This document shows positions 12,000-24,400 of a DNA stretch of 64,000 nt, one piece after another. The DNA is from Leptobrachium leishanense. Lineage: Eukaryota > Chordata > Amphibia > Anura > Megophryidae. The notes under the pieces are model-generated. The model ran no database searches. It had not been told where the DNA came from and saw only the letters and a program-made list of their open reading frames with translations. Made by a program: the position numbers and the translations under genes. How positions within the stretch are numbered: position 1 is the first letter of the stretch; every line of letters starts with the position of its first letter. The stretch is from the NCBI GenBank assembly GCA_009667805.1, contig CM019065.1:16938952-17002951 (forward strand), in the 5' to 3' direction.

Positions 12000-12242
12000 T
12001 AGTGTCTTCATTTATTCACATGAAACCGTGTATTCATTTTTGCATCAACGTTTATGAGTAAAACAGAAGATTTTATAATCTAAGAGATATTATTAACCCT
12101 TACTGTCATGTAATGAGCTAAACAAACTTTCTATTAAACTCAGTTTTCTCAAAGTTTTGGAAATTGTTCTTGTGTTCATTGAGATATTGATTAAATCTTA
12201 CTTTTCCAAAGGGGTGTACTCATTTATGCCAAGCACTGTATA
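12000..12242 (+). mobile_element. Tc1/mariner 3' terminal relic
   Basis: The stretch ends in CCAAAGGGGTGTACTCATTT and ATGCCAAGCACTGTA, the typical outer form of a Tc1-like inverted repeat next to TA. No transposase or left end is visible. Confidence 0.55.
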
Positions 12243-12261
12243 TGTATGTCTCCAGCTCTTA

Positions 12262-12680
12262 GGCTAGGGTCAGACGAATGCATTTTTCACGTTGTCCGTG
12301 AAAAAGTGCGTTCGAACGTACGTATTTTTTCACGGAATACGCGATAGCGGTTATACGATGCGCCTTTTCATCCGTGATCGTACGGATCATCAATAAAACA
12401 CTTTTTGTGTCTGGACGTTATGTTAGCCGGACATTAGCAGCGTCTGACGTCTCCTAATCACGCACACACGCAGCTAGCGGACGCAGCGCACTCTGTACGT
12501 CAGTACTGCGGTTTGACGTTCTAGAAAAAATGCGTTCGTTTGCCACTTGCGTTGCGCGGACGAACTTTCGTGCGGCCGTACTTCGTGTGTTCCCCGGCAT
12601 TGGACGTCATTTACTGCTAGCACGGCCGTGATTTTGTGCGGCTAAACGCACGTTAAAAATGCTTTCGTCTGACCCTAGCC
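12262..12680. mobile_element. PIF/Harbinger-like MITE (419 bp)
   Basis: Terminal inverted repeats GGCTAGGGTCAGACGAATGC and GCTTTCGTCTGACCCTAGCC flanked by TTA at 12259-12261 and 12681-12683. A 3-bp TTA duplication with GG-starting termini fits PIF/Harbinger. It is CG-rich inside and has no coding frame. The element at 24931-25249 has related ends. Confidence 0.8.
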
Positions 12681-12877
12681 TTAATGTGGAGGTGGGTCAG
12701 TGCAGATTGTGGCAAGACAGAGTACACGAGAAGCTGGGTTTGCATGACCACACAGCAATCACTTGGAAATCTGCACGCCAGTCTCCATATTGTTATCTTT
12801 TTTAGTATTTTGTAACATGGAAGAGAAATACAGGATACTCTGAGTCCCAATAACCTTAGCTCTTTTGATCCGCGCAG

Positions 12878-12964
12878 GTTTAATTTGGCGCCCTTGAATT
12901 ATTCGAATGACACTGGAACAAAGACAAATTTAATAACGGCAAACCCCAGCATCTTGATTGAAAG
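12878..12964 (+). CDS. alpha-2,8-sialyltransferase-like, penultimate exon
   Basis: An 87-nt exon between an acceptor (CGCGCAG) and a donor (GTAAGAG). It enters and leaves in phase 2 and encodes NLAPLNYSNDTGTKTNLITA followed by NPSILIE. The pattern NLxP...D.G.KT.L.T.NPSI is the end of sialyl motif L and what follows it in ST8Sia I/V/VI enzymes, where it contributes to CMP-sialic acid binding in the Golgi lumen. Its donor phase joins exactly to the exon at 14057. The first full codon is Phe where I recall Cys (RCNL) in human family members; this is from memory and not decisive. Upstream exons of this gene are not seen and may lie beyond the window. Confidence 0.85.
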
Positions 12965-13150
12965 GTAAGAGCGAACAAAGACATATCAGCCGAAAACATC
13001 AGCAAGGGAAAGCTTTGCGTCACAGGTGAGCTCTGTTGCACTACTGTTCCCACAATCCTTAGCTATGGTGGAGTGAAAAACTAACACTGATTTTTATCCT
13101 TAGTGAGCCTGAGAGACTGGCATTAAGCCATTCCTGAAATGGAAATACTA

Positions 13151-13992
13151 TAGGGTTTATTCAGAGAGAGTCAAAATGCTACCGAACAGGGAATTTCCCC
13201 GTATGGTGACATTTCGGAGTCATTCGGCTATTCAGAGAGCAGGCAGTTTGCCAAATTTTGGCGAACTGCCAGCCAGTACGGTGCCTGTTTGACGGCAGTG
13301 AAATCCCCATAGAGAAGCAATGGTTAATCTATTCACAGGCACCAAACAGCAGTGAAAAAATGCCCTGCTGTTCAGTGTTTTCATTCGGCAGGTTTATTCA
13401 GGCGAGTCCCATAGTCTTCAATGTTAAAATATTCCCATTTTTATGCAATATCTAATAAACCGTTTACTCTTTTAATCTGCAGTAAAACGTCTGTTTATTG
13501 ATTATTATTTTTCGGATGTTTTAGCCATTTTTCAGATTTTTTTCAGCAAAATTTTTTTTTCCCTTTTTTTTAAACATTTTTTTTCTTTTTTCTGTAACAG
13601 CCCTTTTTATTATCATTCATTGGATCTTATATGTAAATTCCAGACATTTTCGTTCAGTAGTTTTTTTGCAAACAGCGTTTCAGTTTTGACACTTACAAGC
13701 GTCATTATATTTTTTTGCCCCGTTCGTCAGCTTGTCCGCTTTTTCCGGCGACTGGTCTACGCTGTGATCGACGGCTCAACGTCTTTTTCCAATATGTTTG
13801 GTGTGTTTTTTGCAGCGGTTCTGGTGGGTTTTCGGCGGGTGTTCGACAGGTGTCCGGTGGGTTTTCCCTGCACTTCGGGGACCCTGCGGTGAATGCTGAA
13901 TTCACTGCAGGGTGGGGAATTTTGATTCCCCCGAACTGCAGGCAAGCGCGGGGAATGAGAGCGCACCGAAATGTGCTCTCTGAATAACCTGC
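13151..13992. mobile_element. hairpin-ended DNA element, copy A (divergent)
   Basis: Ends TAGGGTTTATTCAGAGAG and CTCTCTGAATAACCTG form imperfect terminal inverted repeats matching copies C, D and E. Shared internal sequence includes TTCAGTAGTTTTTTTGCAAA and CAATATCTAATAAACCGTTT. It sits in the intron between the two sialyltransferase exons. No transposase frame. Confidence 0.7.
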
Positions 13993-14056
13993 TATGAATA
14001 CTTACACATTACAATACCAAGATCATGCTTCCTATATGACAGGGTTTGTGTTTCAG

Positions 14057-14519
14057 GTACTCAAGTTTGGATGTGAGAAGAAAACCCTTCATGGACTTGG
14101 CAAAGACCTTTGAGCCGTCTCTGATCCTGATGCCAGCCTTCTCCTTTCCAAGCAACACTGTTGTGTCCTTTAAGGCTTACTATACTTTGGAAGACTTTGG
14201 GTCACAGCAGAAGGTGGTTTACTTCCACCCTAACTACTTGGACAATCTTGCAGTCTATTGGAAGAAGAAAGGTCTTGCCGTCCGTCGTCTCTCGTCTGGC
14301 CTCATGATTGTCAGCACGGCGCTGGAGATCTGCAACAAGGTCACGCTCTATGGCTTCTGGCCATTTGCCCAAGACTTCAACGGAAAACCAATCCCAAATC
14401 ACTATTACAACAAAAATCCCCCGAACCGTTACATGCATTCCATGCCCAGTGAGTTCTTCCTCTACAGCCAAATGCACAGCAAAGGGATCCTTAAATTAAA
14501 GGTTGGGAGATGCTTCTAA
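14057..14519 (+). CDS. alpha-2,8-sialyltransferase-like, terminal exon
   Basis: The exon follows TTTGTGTTTCAG and its first base completes a codon split in phase 2, matching the donor at 12964. It encodes about 154 residues to a TAA at 14517-14519. Visible features are MPAFSFPSN and SFKAYYTLEDF upstream; sialyl motif S around LSSGLMIVSTALEICNKVTL; YGFWPF; motif III HYY; and motif VS as H-x4-E in HSMPSE. It ends GILKLKVGRCF. This layout and the WPF...HYY...HxMPxEF...GILKL series are those of ST8Sia I/V/VI. The enzyme would move sialic acid from CMP-sialic acid to a sialylated glycan in the Golgi. The catalytic His and motif residues are intact, so the gene looks functional, but which paralogue it is cannot be settled here. 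Confidence 0.93.
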
Positions 14520-14690
14520 AAGGTCACTGTGAGGAAGCACAATGTCACAGCAACTGAACAATGCATGTATTGGACTCTGTTTTAACAATTGGCCCATCGT
14601 CACCCTGAACCTTCTATGGCACCCCAGAAGAACATACAGAACCAGAACATGATACATGACAAATCTCCACCCTGCTCCACTCTGGAAGTC

Positions 14691-14696
14691 ATTAAA
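14691..14696 (+). terminator. candidate polyadenylation signal ATTAAA
   Basis: ATTAAA about 172 bases after the sialyltransferase stop codon, the first common signal variant seen downstream. No AATAAA lies closer. Confidence 0.45.
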
Positions 14697-14939
14697 TGCA
14701 ACCCTTCCAGAGATGGAAGAGTAGGAAATTATGGTGAAAATTCTGCCAAAGTCTTGTGGCCCAACACAACCAGAATTTGCTTAGCATGAAACTATAAGTA
14801 TCTTGTGTGATGGCTGTCTCCATTTATGAAGCATATTATCAGCTTTTGGTCAACAATACCTAGTATTGTAGTAGTAGTTTGTTTGTATATATGTAACCAT
14901 TTGGCAGAGTCCTTGTCCTCTATTCCAGCTGGGAGCCTA

Positions 14940-15325
14940 TTGCTATGTTTTGTTTGGGTAGAGTAGTGGTAACTACATCGCTGTATAACTCTGAAGTCAT
15001 ACATCTGGTTCCCAGTCAAAGAACATTGAGACACCTAACTTCTATAAGATATGCACTGTGTAGCGTAATGGCGAAGTAACTGCTCTACAACGGTGAAAAA
15101 TCAGGTTCAAATCCCCATCGGAACCCCCGACCAGCACATCTCTCCTCTACAACCACGGAGCACCACACTGCTGCATTACAACTGTGGAGGAGCAGATTTA
15201 ACCTCCCCACTATGTCTTGGTTCCACAACTGTGGAAAGCAGATTTGGAGCCTAGTCAGACCTCCTCACCAGCAAGTGTCTTTAGCCAGAACACCTGACGA
15301 TATGTATATTTCTGCCTCATAATAT
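14940..15325 (+). repeat. decayed tRNA-derived SINE pieces
   Basis: Two tRNA-like heads are visible: GGGTAGAGTAGTGGTAACTA at about 14957, and TAGCGTAATGGCGAAG with a B-box-like GGTTCAAATCC at about 15063-15116. A tail near 15268-15300 (CAGCAAGTGTCTTTAGCCAG then AACACCTGACG) resembles the tail of the clearer SINE at 26655. Confidence 0.5.
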
Positions 15326-15327
15326 AC

Positions 15328-15592
15328 CTTCACAAGCACATTGATGTGTCCTTTAAGGCTTACTACACATTGGAAGGATTTTATGTGTTGCTCGAATGTG
15401 GGGTCACTTGCCGGGGCATTTGCAAACCCATTGTAGAAGATACGGGAGACCTTTAAAACTTTGTACCCTTGTGTCACATGGGGATCAGTACCCAGGATGG
15501 GTATTCCGTGCACAAAGGCTCCCCTTGCCATCAGTATCCCAGAGGAGTACAGTTTCTGGCCGAAACCAACCCAGTCACTAGCCGATGCACCT
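15328..15592 (-). CDS. possible minus-strand exon, product unknown
   Basis: On the minus strand an acceptor-like TTTTACCCTAG precedes about 88 open codons that end at a donor-like AAG/GTATAT near 15328. The frame encodes ASDWVGFGQKLYSSGILMAR and, further on, GAFVHGIPILGTDPHVTQGY; composition looks like a real protein rather than a repeat shadow. I do not recognise the family. The final part (below about 15378) overlaps a stretch whose plus strand resembles the sialyltransferase terminal exon, so the exon may be chimeric or decayed. No partner exon was found. Confidence 0.3.
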
Positions 15593-15689
15593 ACTAGGGT
15601 AAAACCAAAACTTAGAATGGCATTATTTAGAGTTTAATATTACAAATACAGACAGGGGGATGGGTAGAATCCAATCGTAAAACATCCTC

Positions 15690-15895
15690 CTGCATTTCCA
15701 TACTGAATTCCCTCCCAATAGCCTCCCACACACACACCCTGGGATTACCATACTGAATAGCCTCCCAATAGCCTCCCGCTCCCACAAACACACCCTCAGA
15801 TTACCATACTGAATACCCTTCCAATAGCCTTCCCCCCTCCCGCACATGCCATGGGATTACCATACTGAATAGCCTCCCACACACATGCCCAGGCG
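15690..15895. repeat. ~60-bp tandem repeat, about 3.5 copies
   Basis: Repeats of a unit containing GGGATTACCATACTGAATAG and CCTCCCACACACA, with drifting length (about 55-65 bp). Confidence 0.7.
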
Positions 15896-16508
15896 TAACA
15901 GAAAAAAGGTTGGGGAAAGGGCAGAGAGATCTAGTTTAAGCCATATCCTGGGGGTTGGATGGAAGCATGGGGAAACAAAGGAATAAATTATTTACAGATT
16001 CGCATAACCACACAGTGTATGTAACATGACACTACAATAAATACATCAGGGAATAATGATATAACACATACATTAGGTGCTAGGGCACAGAAAACACAAA
16101 CACCCTGTACCTAGAATGGTAGATACACGTTGAATTTAACATAGGAGAGGGCTGAGGGATAACATGAAAGATCAGTCCCTCACCTCCCCAAAACATCTTT
16201 AGGCCCATGCACCCCAAGTCTCAATTGACTGCCATCAAACCATGTATCTCTGGTTCTGTACATCCTACCTTTCCAGAGGTATCCAGCATGACCATGTAAA
16301 TTGCAGAAAGGAAAACAAATGAATCCAAGTAACAGTTTCTCTATTTCTCTGAGTTTGTTTCAAAAAGGGTTCAATGTCAAATATTGAACCACAAAGGTCC
16401 GGATGCTACAAAGAGAAAATAAATTTACGGTGTGACAATTATTGAACTCTGAATAGAATTTTATACACTTTTTTTCTGTATTTTGATATGGCATTATGAC
16501 GTGACATA
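15896..16508. other. no gene or clear repeat recognised
   Basis: Ordinary intergenic-looking sequence between the tandem repeat and the Tc1 fragment. No exon with convincing borders was seen. Confidence 0.4.
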
Positions 16509-16842
16509 CAGTTGTGTTCAAAATTATTCAACCCCCACTGAAATTGAGTGTTTTGGCCAGTTTGACATTGATTTTGATCATTCAGTCATCTTGCTTACAA
16601 TTAAATCAAAGAAGCACGTGTAGGTCAGACAAATATAACATAACATTTATAATGAAATAACCACAAATGTCTTTTCTGTGCTCACATCATTATCAGTTTT
16701 ATTCAACCCCAAGTGACATTCAATCTTAGTACTTAGTACAACATCCTTTTACAGTTATAACAGCTTTTAAACGTGAAGCATAGCTTGACACAAGTGTCTT
16801 GCAGTGATCTACGGGTATCTTCGCCCATTCATCATGGGCAAA
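16509..16842. mobile_element. Tc1-like terminal fragment (second family)
   Basis: Begins after TA with CAGTTGTGTTCAAAATTATT and CAACCCCC, a Tc1-type terminus; ends in TCGCCCATTCATCATGGGCA, a phrase typical of such elements. It is cut off at about 16842, where homology to another Tc1 family begins at once, so the two share a junction with no spacer. Confidence 0.7.
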
Positions 16843-18444
<1,602 letters not shown>

Positions 18445-18827
18445 TATATATATATCCTCAGGAGGTGGCAATAGTGATTTTTTTCCTGTGTTATTATAGC
18501 ATTTCAATTCGGCTTTACATCAAAAATCTTCAATGTAGACTATGAACTACTACAACATGCATATTAGACATTTGCATTTCGTATAGTCAAAATTTTGTTT
18601 TCCTCTGAAATTTGTATTTTTCATTATTGTTTTCATTTCCGAAAAACAGAATATCGGCCGTCTGAAATTATGATTTGAAAATGATCTGAAACGATATCAA
18701 ACAGAACACAATGTTCCAAAATGAAAATAAAACTGAATGAAAATGAACAAAATGAAACTAAGTGATTTCAGAGTAATAAAAACTGTGATTGTTTTTAACA
18801 TTGCAATTTATAGGATTCACCTATAGG
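18445..18827. other. AT-rich relic, TTCG/CGAAA-rich
   Basis: From about 18560 the sequence (TTTGCATTTCGTATAGTC; TTTCCGAAAAACAGAATATC) resembles the interior of the GTGCAC-type elements at 11660 and 34618, without clear ends. No gene seen. Confidence 0.4.
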
Positions 18828-19995
18828 TGTCACGATTTCACATATTCAGCCAGGCCCCGTGGTGCTGACAGCGATCCTTTGCAGCGCTGGTGAGTTTATG
18901 GATTAATTTAGTTCGGGCTCTCCACCCCTGGATTCTCTCTGGCCGATTTGGCCTGTGGTCACATGACCTGCCCTGCCCTATATATATGGCCAGCAGTACA
19001 TAAGATCCTTAGTCCAGGATAAGTTCTATACTTACTGAGTGCCTGTATTTGTGATTCTGTTAAGCTATTTCTGTGTATGACCATTGGCCATTCTCTTGCC
19101 TGCTCCCTGTATTCTGATATTCCTGTGCACAGACTTTAGCTTGTATGACTTGTTGTTCTGGCTCCTGAACCCTGGTTTTTGGCTGGCAATCCTCTCTGGC
19201 CCCTAAACCTGGCTTTTCCCTGACCATTCTTGTATATTCCTGTTTATGTTCTGTATGTCTTGTTTTCTTGTATTTGTGCGTTTTGTCCAGCAGTATTGTC
19301 AGGACCCGTACCCCCAGAACCTCTGGCGCCCCATTTGTTTTCCTTTTTCGCCATGTTCTGCATGAACTATGCCTATTCCAGGACTTTATGTTGAACCATG
19401 CTCATTCCTGGACTCTGATTTGCATTCTGGACCTGAAACCTCACCTGCAGTTGATCCCGCTTGATGAGTCCTGCATAAGAGGAAGCTACGCCCCTTATCC
19501 CACGCTTCCTTATTGAAGTTCCTAATTTAGCTAGTGCAGACCTGCCTTCCTGAGATCCTTGCATGGAACCCCTCCTGCTCTTGATCCATAGACATTCCTG
19601 CACATCCTCTCCTATTCCTGGACATTCTTTACTGGTATCCTCCTTTGCCCCCTGTACCCCTCTGCTATTCCATGATTGCTATCTGCTATTCAATGATTGA
19701 TATACCCGTGTACCAGATCCTTGCTAAACCCTGACTTCTCTATTTCCTGTTCCTATTGTACCTGCGCCTGATTATATGTTATCTGTATCATTGTATTGTA
19801 GTATACCCAGTTCTCCTATTCCCACTACTCCCAGCCACCCTCTTTTTGTTTTGTGCTATTCTCCTGTGTATAGTTTCATTGTTTATAATTCCTAGTCTCT
19901 TGTCTGTTTATTTGTTACTACACATAAACCCTGTTACCCTGCATCTTGGGCTCACACCCACACTTCTGCACATATGCTAAGCCAGGGTCATGACA
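18828..19995 (+). mobile_element. probable solo LTR (1168 bp)
   Basis: Starts TGTCACGATTTC and ends GGGTCATGACA, TG...CA ends as for an LTR. A segment near 19490 (GGAAGCTACGCC...CTTCC...ATTGAAG) matches, in opposite orientation, the LTR at 35446-45105, so the two belong to one family. I do not see a target-site duplication, so the boundary or solo status is less certain. Confidence 0.55.
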
Positions 19996-20332
19996 AGTAT
20001 ATTGCAGAATATATTAGAGGCCAGCTAAAGGACCTCTTTCTAGTTTAGGGCCTGTGCTACTGCTGGATATCTCTTATTGTGATTTCTCGCAAACCCCTGT
20101 TGTTTATTGTGGTGTTTATCCCTGGCCCTGTAACCTGTACAGATTAGAAGACCACTACAAGGATCCCCCCCCAGTGCAGAGTCTCCTCTTGTGTCTATTT
20201 CCTGTTCTGTGTTTTTACTGTGTGCTGGGTTCTGCATCATGCAGCAAACCACAAACCTGCCTAAAGGGCTTAAAGACACTCGGTATAAAGGGCCCTCCTT
20301 GGCGTCAGCCTGGGGTGCTCGTGACAATAGCA
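19996..20332. other. unassigned, possibly LTR-element internal remnant
   Basis: Follows the putative solo LTR directly. No reading frame with recognisable motifs and no clear primer-binding site. Confidence 0.3.
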
Positions 20333-20600
20333 GAGTTATTCAAAGAGAGGTGAAAAGCAGGAGAATGACGGAGAATGGAAAATTCTAGGTCACAATAGCC
20401 AAACCAGAAAAATTCTCCCATTTATCTCACTTTCCAAATATTTCTTAAACCATATTTTTTTTTCACTTGCAGCAATAACCCATTTTATTTATTTTTTAGG
20501 ATTTGTTTGGGTGACATTTTATTTTTCCTACCTTTTTTTTTTTTAAAAAGTTTTCATTCAATAGTATTTTAGCAAACAGTGTTTCAATATTAATAATGAA
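20333..20600. mobile_element. hairpin-ended element relic, copy G
   Basis: Left-end-like GAGTTATTCAAAGAGAGGTG and, inside, TTTTCATTCAATAGTATTTT and AGCAAACAGTGTTTC, which match the interior of copies A, C and D. The other end is missing. Confidence 0.5.
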
Positions 20601-21152
20601 TCGGATCCGATCTGATAATGTATCTGTATATGATATACAGTATATTGTAAGGCAGGCTCACTGTGGATTCTATAGTTAACCCATCCATTCACTGTTATAG
20701 CTAGTGGCCTTTGAATTGTGTGAGGTGCAACTCTGGATCCTTTAGCTATTGCTGCCCTCTAGTGGATTTTAAGCTCCCTACAATTCTATTATGTTTTGTA
20801 CATTTATCTTTTTCTTCTTATGTCTTTTATGTATTCAGTAAAGATAATTTTAGGATATTATGGTTATTTCGGTACATATGATATTATTCGGTATTATTTC
20901 GGTACATATGATATATCTTCTATTGTAAGTTCCAAGTGCTTTGGACATGTACATTTTTTTTATTTTTTTTTGGTTGTGCTTCAGATTTCGTCACACAGCA
21001 CTCGCTTCCATGTAGACGTCCCTTGTTATTTATCAGCCAGAACTAAATCTGTCAGACCATAAAGACACACAATCCCTTCCTAAGAAGAATGGCATCATGT
21101 TATCTAATCGACCCTAACTCACAAAAACAACCAAAACTTGATAAGGTAACCT
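20601..21152. other. no gene seen
   Basis: AT-rich intergenic sequence with a short repeat (TTTCGGTACATATGATAT) at about 20868 and 20899. No exon or transposon end recognised. Confidence 0.4.
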
Positions 21153-21770
21153 TTAACCCTTTCACCGCTGAGCCATTTCACCCCATGTGCTGAGCTCATT
21201 TTGACCATTTTGTGTTCATTGTGTGTAAACGCGATTTGAAGTCATGTTTTATTCTAGGACCCAGACAAATTATATATCCTTTTTTTTCATAAGACTCAGC
21301 AGATTCATAACATATCATTACTGTGTGTATTCGTAATGTCCTGTCAGAATGCTATAACAAAAAATGTAAAAGTAAATGTGAATTTCCATTCAGATGTCAA
21401 TTATTTACGTCATGTAAAATAATTATTTTCACATATTATTATCCGAGCATTTGTGGTTATATATTCTCTGGGGGCACTCTTGTTAAAATGAAAGCTCGAA
21501 ACTATTTTAACTAAAACTGAAAACAATTACATTTTTTTCACTTGTATTTTGTGGGATTGTGTTTTATGAAAAATATGACCATGACTAAAACACTGACGTT
21601 GCTTCCGACTAGGGAAATGAGAAGGTGAGTAATGGCGGTGGTATTGCTCATTTTATTCATGAGAATGAACAATGTCATTGCTTTGAAATTTATTTTTTCT
21701 TTTACATGGTTATATTTGATATCATTAGAAAAGCCAGGCTCAGATCTGTCCAATGACAACTAACATGGAC
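21153..21770 (+). mobile_element. TTAA-target element, truncated copy
   Basis: Begins TTAACCCTTTCACCGCTGAG, the end seen in the complete copy at 50874. The AT-rich middle (TCATCCGAGC-like TTATTATCCGAGCATTTGTG, GAAATGAGAAGGTGAGTAAT) matches the equivalent region inside hAT C (54690-54960). The GC-rich half and far end are missing. Confidence 0.6.
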
Positions 21771-22383
21771 TTTGGACCCCTGTATTTTCATTCTGTGCAC
21801 CCCACAAAGTACTCCTACATTCCTCGCGCAGTGCGTCGGCTTGTGTATTAGATGAACCAATGCATTCCCAGATAGCAAGGATAACTTGCCACAAACTTGT
21901 GGCATATTTGAATTGTAAGCCTACCCTTGTCTCAGGAATGTGTTGATATGTTTACATTTGAATAGTTTGTAAGTCTGTCTGTAATCTTTTTAGAAATCCT
22001 GATTACCATTGTCATGCCTCATTTAGAAATGTTACGTAATGTTTATTTTAACTTCCATCCCTAATCCAATTATGTTTCACATTCCAAGAAGCAGAAAGAA
22101 CAGAAACATGAGAATCCCTCAGAGCATTTTCAGGGGGAGGTTTTGTATATGTAAATGACCCATGTGTGCCTGTATAAATGTATGTGTTTCTGTCCCTGAT
22201 TAAAACAGAGTTCTATTCTGATCCTACATGCAGTCATGACTCATGGTTTGGGTGGCAGCTATATATGGTTTGTTGTTCCAACGCAAAGCTCCAGATCTAC
22301 AGCCTCGGCTTATTTCGGGGTTGCTCGCAAGGCTCTTCGTGTACCTGTCTTTAAGCTGTGGCTAAAGACTGGGGAATGGGCAC
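21771..22383. other. unassigned; LTR-like tail near 22100-22250
   Basis: A TATA-like TGTATAAATG followed by GTCCCTGATTAAAACAGAG and TCATGACTC looks like the U3/R part of an LTR or the tail of a retroelement, but ends could not be defined. Confidence 0.25.
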
Positions 22384-22399
22384 AAGAGTCATGAGGGGA

Positions 22400-24400
22400 G
22401 CGAGCGGTCACGTTTCTGATCAGCTCCAGCGCAGCTTCGGCTTTACACCGGATTTTAACTGCTCGTTTGCCCTCACACAGCTCCCGACTGAACCTGGATG
22501 CCCTAGCACGTCTCGAGGAACTTATCAGCTACCCTCCGGCGAACTCTGTGGCGGACTTACTCCCCAGGAGAGATTCGGGCCTAGTGACGGCGGCCATCTT
22601 GGGAGACCTCATGCGCTCCTGCGGAGCCTTCCGGAGTCTTACTCTCTAACGCCAGACTGGAGGAGGTCGATAATGCCTAAGAAGCCTACTCAGAACGGTG
22701 GTCCCCGCCAACAGGACATCTGGATTTCTATGGTAGGGGGGCCCGTTTCTGTGTCTCTCCCTCCCAGCTATGGGTCGTCTGAGGAAGAAGAGGACCGTGC
22801 CTGGTCTTTTGGTGGGGATGCTGGGATGTCCTGGCTTACCCCGCCGTCTCGGGGGCAGGGACAACGGCCTCTCTCTGCAGTGGCAAGGAAAAGGGCACAA
22901 AAAAGACGCAAGGCCGTGTTAGCAGCTTCTTCAATTTCCCCACTGGCCACCCGGGAATCCTCTGAGGGGGACTCTGCTAATGACCACCAACTCTCCGCTG
23001 CCAGCAGTGTAACGTCGGAACAATGACCTTAGCCAAGGCAGGCGTCGCGAGTGTCGGATACTCGGGCCGAAGCATCCGTACCTGGTGCACAGTTAATGGC
23101 AGCCCAGACCCAAGGGAAGGACGATCATCTCCCTTCCACAAAAGGAGACCTACGCAGACTCATGGACGAGATTAGGGACATGTGGAAACCTGAGGAGGCA
23201 GCAGTTCGGGCAGAGGTACAAGAGGTACGCGCACAGGTGATGGAAGTGCAGACAAAGACGGCAGAAGTAGCAACGGAACAATCCCAACTAGCTGGCCAGG
23301 TGACTGCCCTTCGCTCGCAGATTGAAATCCTGTCCCGTTCTGTAGAAACACTGGAAACTCGGCATCGGCAGCGCAATATCAGGGTCAGGGGCATCCCAGA
23401 TTCGGTGATGGAGGACGAGCTGCAGCCTTATGGGACCCGTCTTGCTCTACAAGTGTCCGGCCTGCCTTCTACTACGCCTGATGTGGTTGGCTCGCTGTAC
23501 AGGGTCAGGAGACCCGCAGCGTCTGCCAAGGGAGCACCTAGGGATGTCGTGGTGGCATTCCGCGACATGGCCCTGAAAACGAGGATCATGACTACTCCCG
23601 GCGCTCGGGAACCTGTGCAGTTTGAAGGTTCTACTCTCACCCTCTATCACGACCTCCCGTTCCTGACCTTGGTGGCCCGCAGACGGTTCCGAGACGTAAC
23701 GGCTGTCCTTCGTCGGCAGGGGACCCAATATAGATGGGGCCTGGCTGGCTCCCTTAGTGTAACCTATGCCAATATCGCCCATACGATCACTGACCCCGCC
23801 ACGGCGCTAAATGTCCTCGACCAAGCAGGTATCCCGCTGGATGCCGCGACGGTTCAGCCGGGTTGATGCTGATTTTCCCCCCCCCCTTTCTCTCCCCTTC
23901 CCCCCTTTTTTTTTCTCCCTCTCTTCTCTCTTTTTTCTTTATATTTGCAAGCGGGTTCTCTGGACTTTTGGAACTGTCTGTTTCTAAGAACTGGAACTCT
24001 TCCTGAGTTTTCCTTTTTTGAAGGTCCCATGGACAATCTTTGTCTTTTGTTTGCTTTTTAACATAACTTCACTTGGGCCAGTCGTTATTTGCTTTTACGC
24101 TTTCTACCGGTATACCCGTATTTGGGTTCTGCAAGCCCAGGGAGTTCTTTTCTCCGCTACTGAGACACCCCTTTTTCTCGGGACACTGAAGTCCTCTTTT
24201 GCTATAGTTCCCCGGCTGGGGCTTATGCTGATTGTGTCCACCGCTTCCCCCCCCATCTGTTATTTGCCCTGTGAGAAACCCCCCCCTTATGCTTTCTGTG
24301 TATTTGATGCCTATTTGGCCCTGCGAGGCCGGCTTTGCCAGTTTGTGTATCATTCTTACTTGTAAAATAAAAACTTTAAATTATAAAAAAAAAAGAAAAA
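22400..24400 (+). mobile_element. L1-type insertion carrying ORF1 only (HAL1-like)
   Basis: A 2001-bp insert bounded by a 16-bp target-site duplication AAGAGTCATGAGGGGA at 22384-22399 and 24401-24416, ending in AATAAA (about 24366) and an A-rich tail. It has a GC-rich 5' region, an ORF1-type frame, and about 500 bp of 3' sequence, with no ORF2 (endonuclease/reverse transcriptase). The sharp duplication shows the whole insert arrived as one retrotransposed unit. This is the plan of half-L1 (HAL1) elements, mobilised by a partner L1; an internally deleted L1 transcript is the alternative. Confidence 0.85.
22673..23866 (+). pseudogene. L1 ORF1p-like protein, two stops near 23024
   Basis: ATG at 22673 (MPKKPTQNGG) gives a frame of about 117 codons rich in Ser, Glu and Lys, interrupted by TGA at 23024-23026 and TAG six bases further on, then open in the same frame from about 23033 to 23866. 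The second part has a heptad-like coiled coil (about 23160-23370), an RRM-like segment beginning RQRNIRVRGIPDSVMEDELQ, and a C-terminal domain with LYHDLPFLTLVARRRF and QGTQYRWG. That order matches L1 ORF1p (Transposase_22), an RNA-binding chaperone that trimerises. The upstream frame reads through the insertion boundary, so starts before 22400 are not used. If translation begins only after the stops, the RNA-binding part is intact. Confidence 0.8.

Noticed and set aside
14202..14477. Minus-strand 91-codon frame
   Set aside because: Shadow of the sialyltransferase terminal exon on the other strand.
15063..15135. A tRNA gene
   Set aside because: Only A-box- and B-box-like segments are present; no acceptor stem pairs and a SINE tail follows, so a tRNA-derived SINE relic fits better.
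22358..22672. Upstream extension of the ORF1 frame
   Set aside because: It starts before the target-site duplication at 22384-22399, outside the L1-type insert; the ATG at 22673 is the first sensible internal start.
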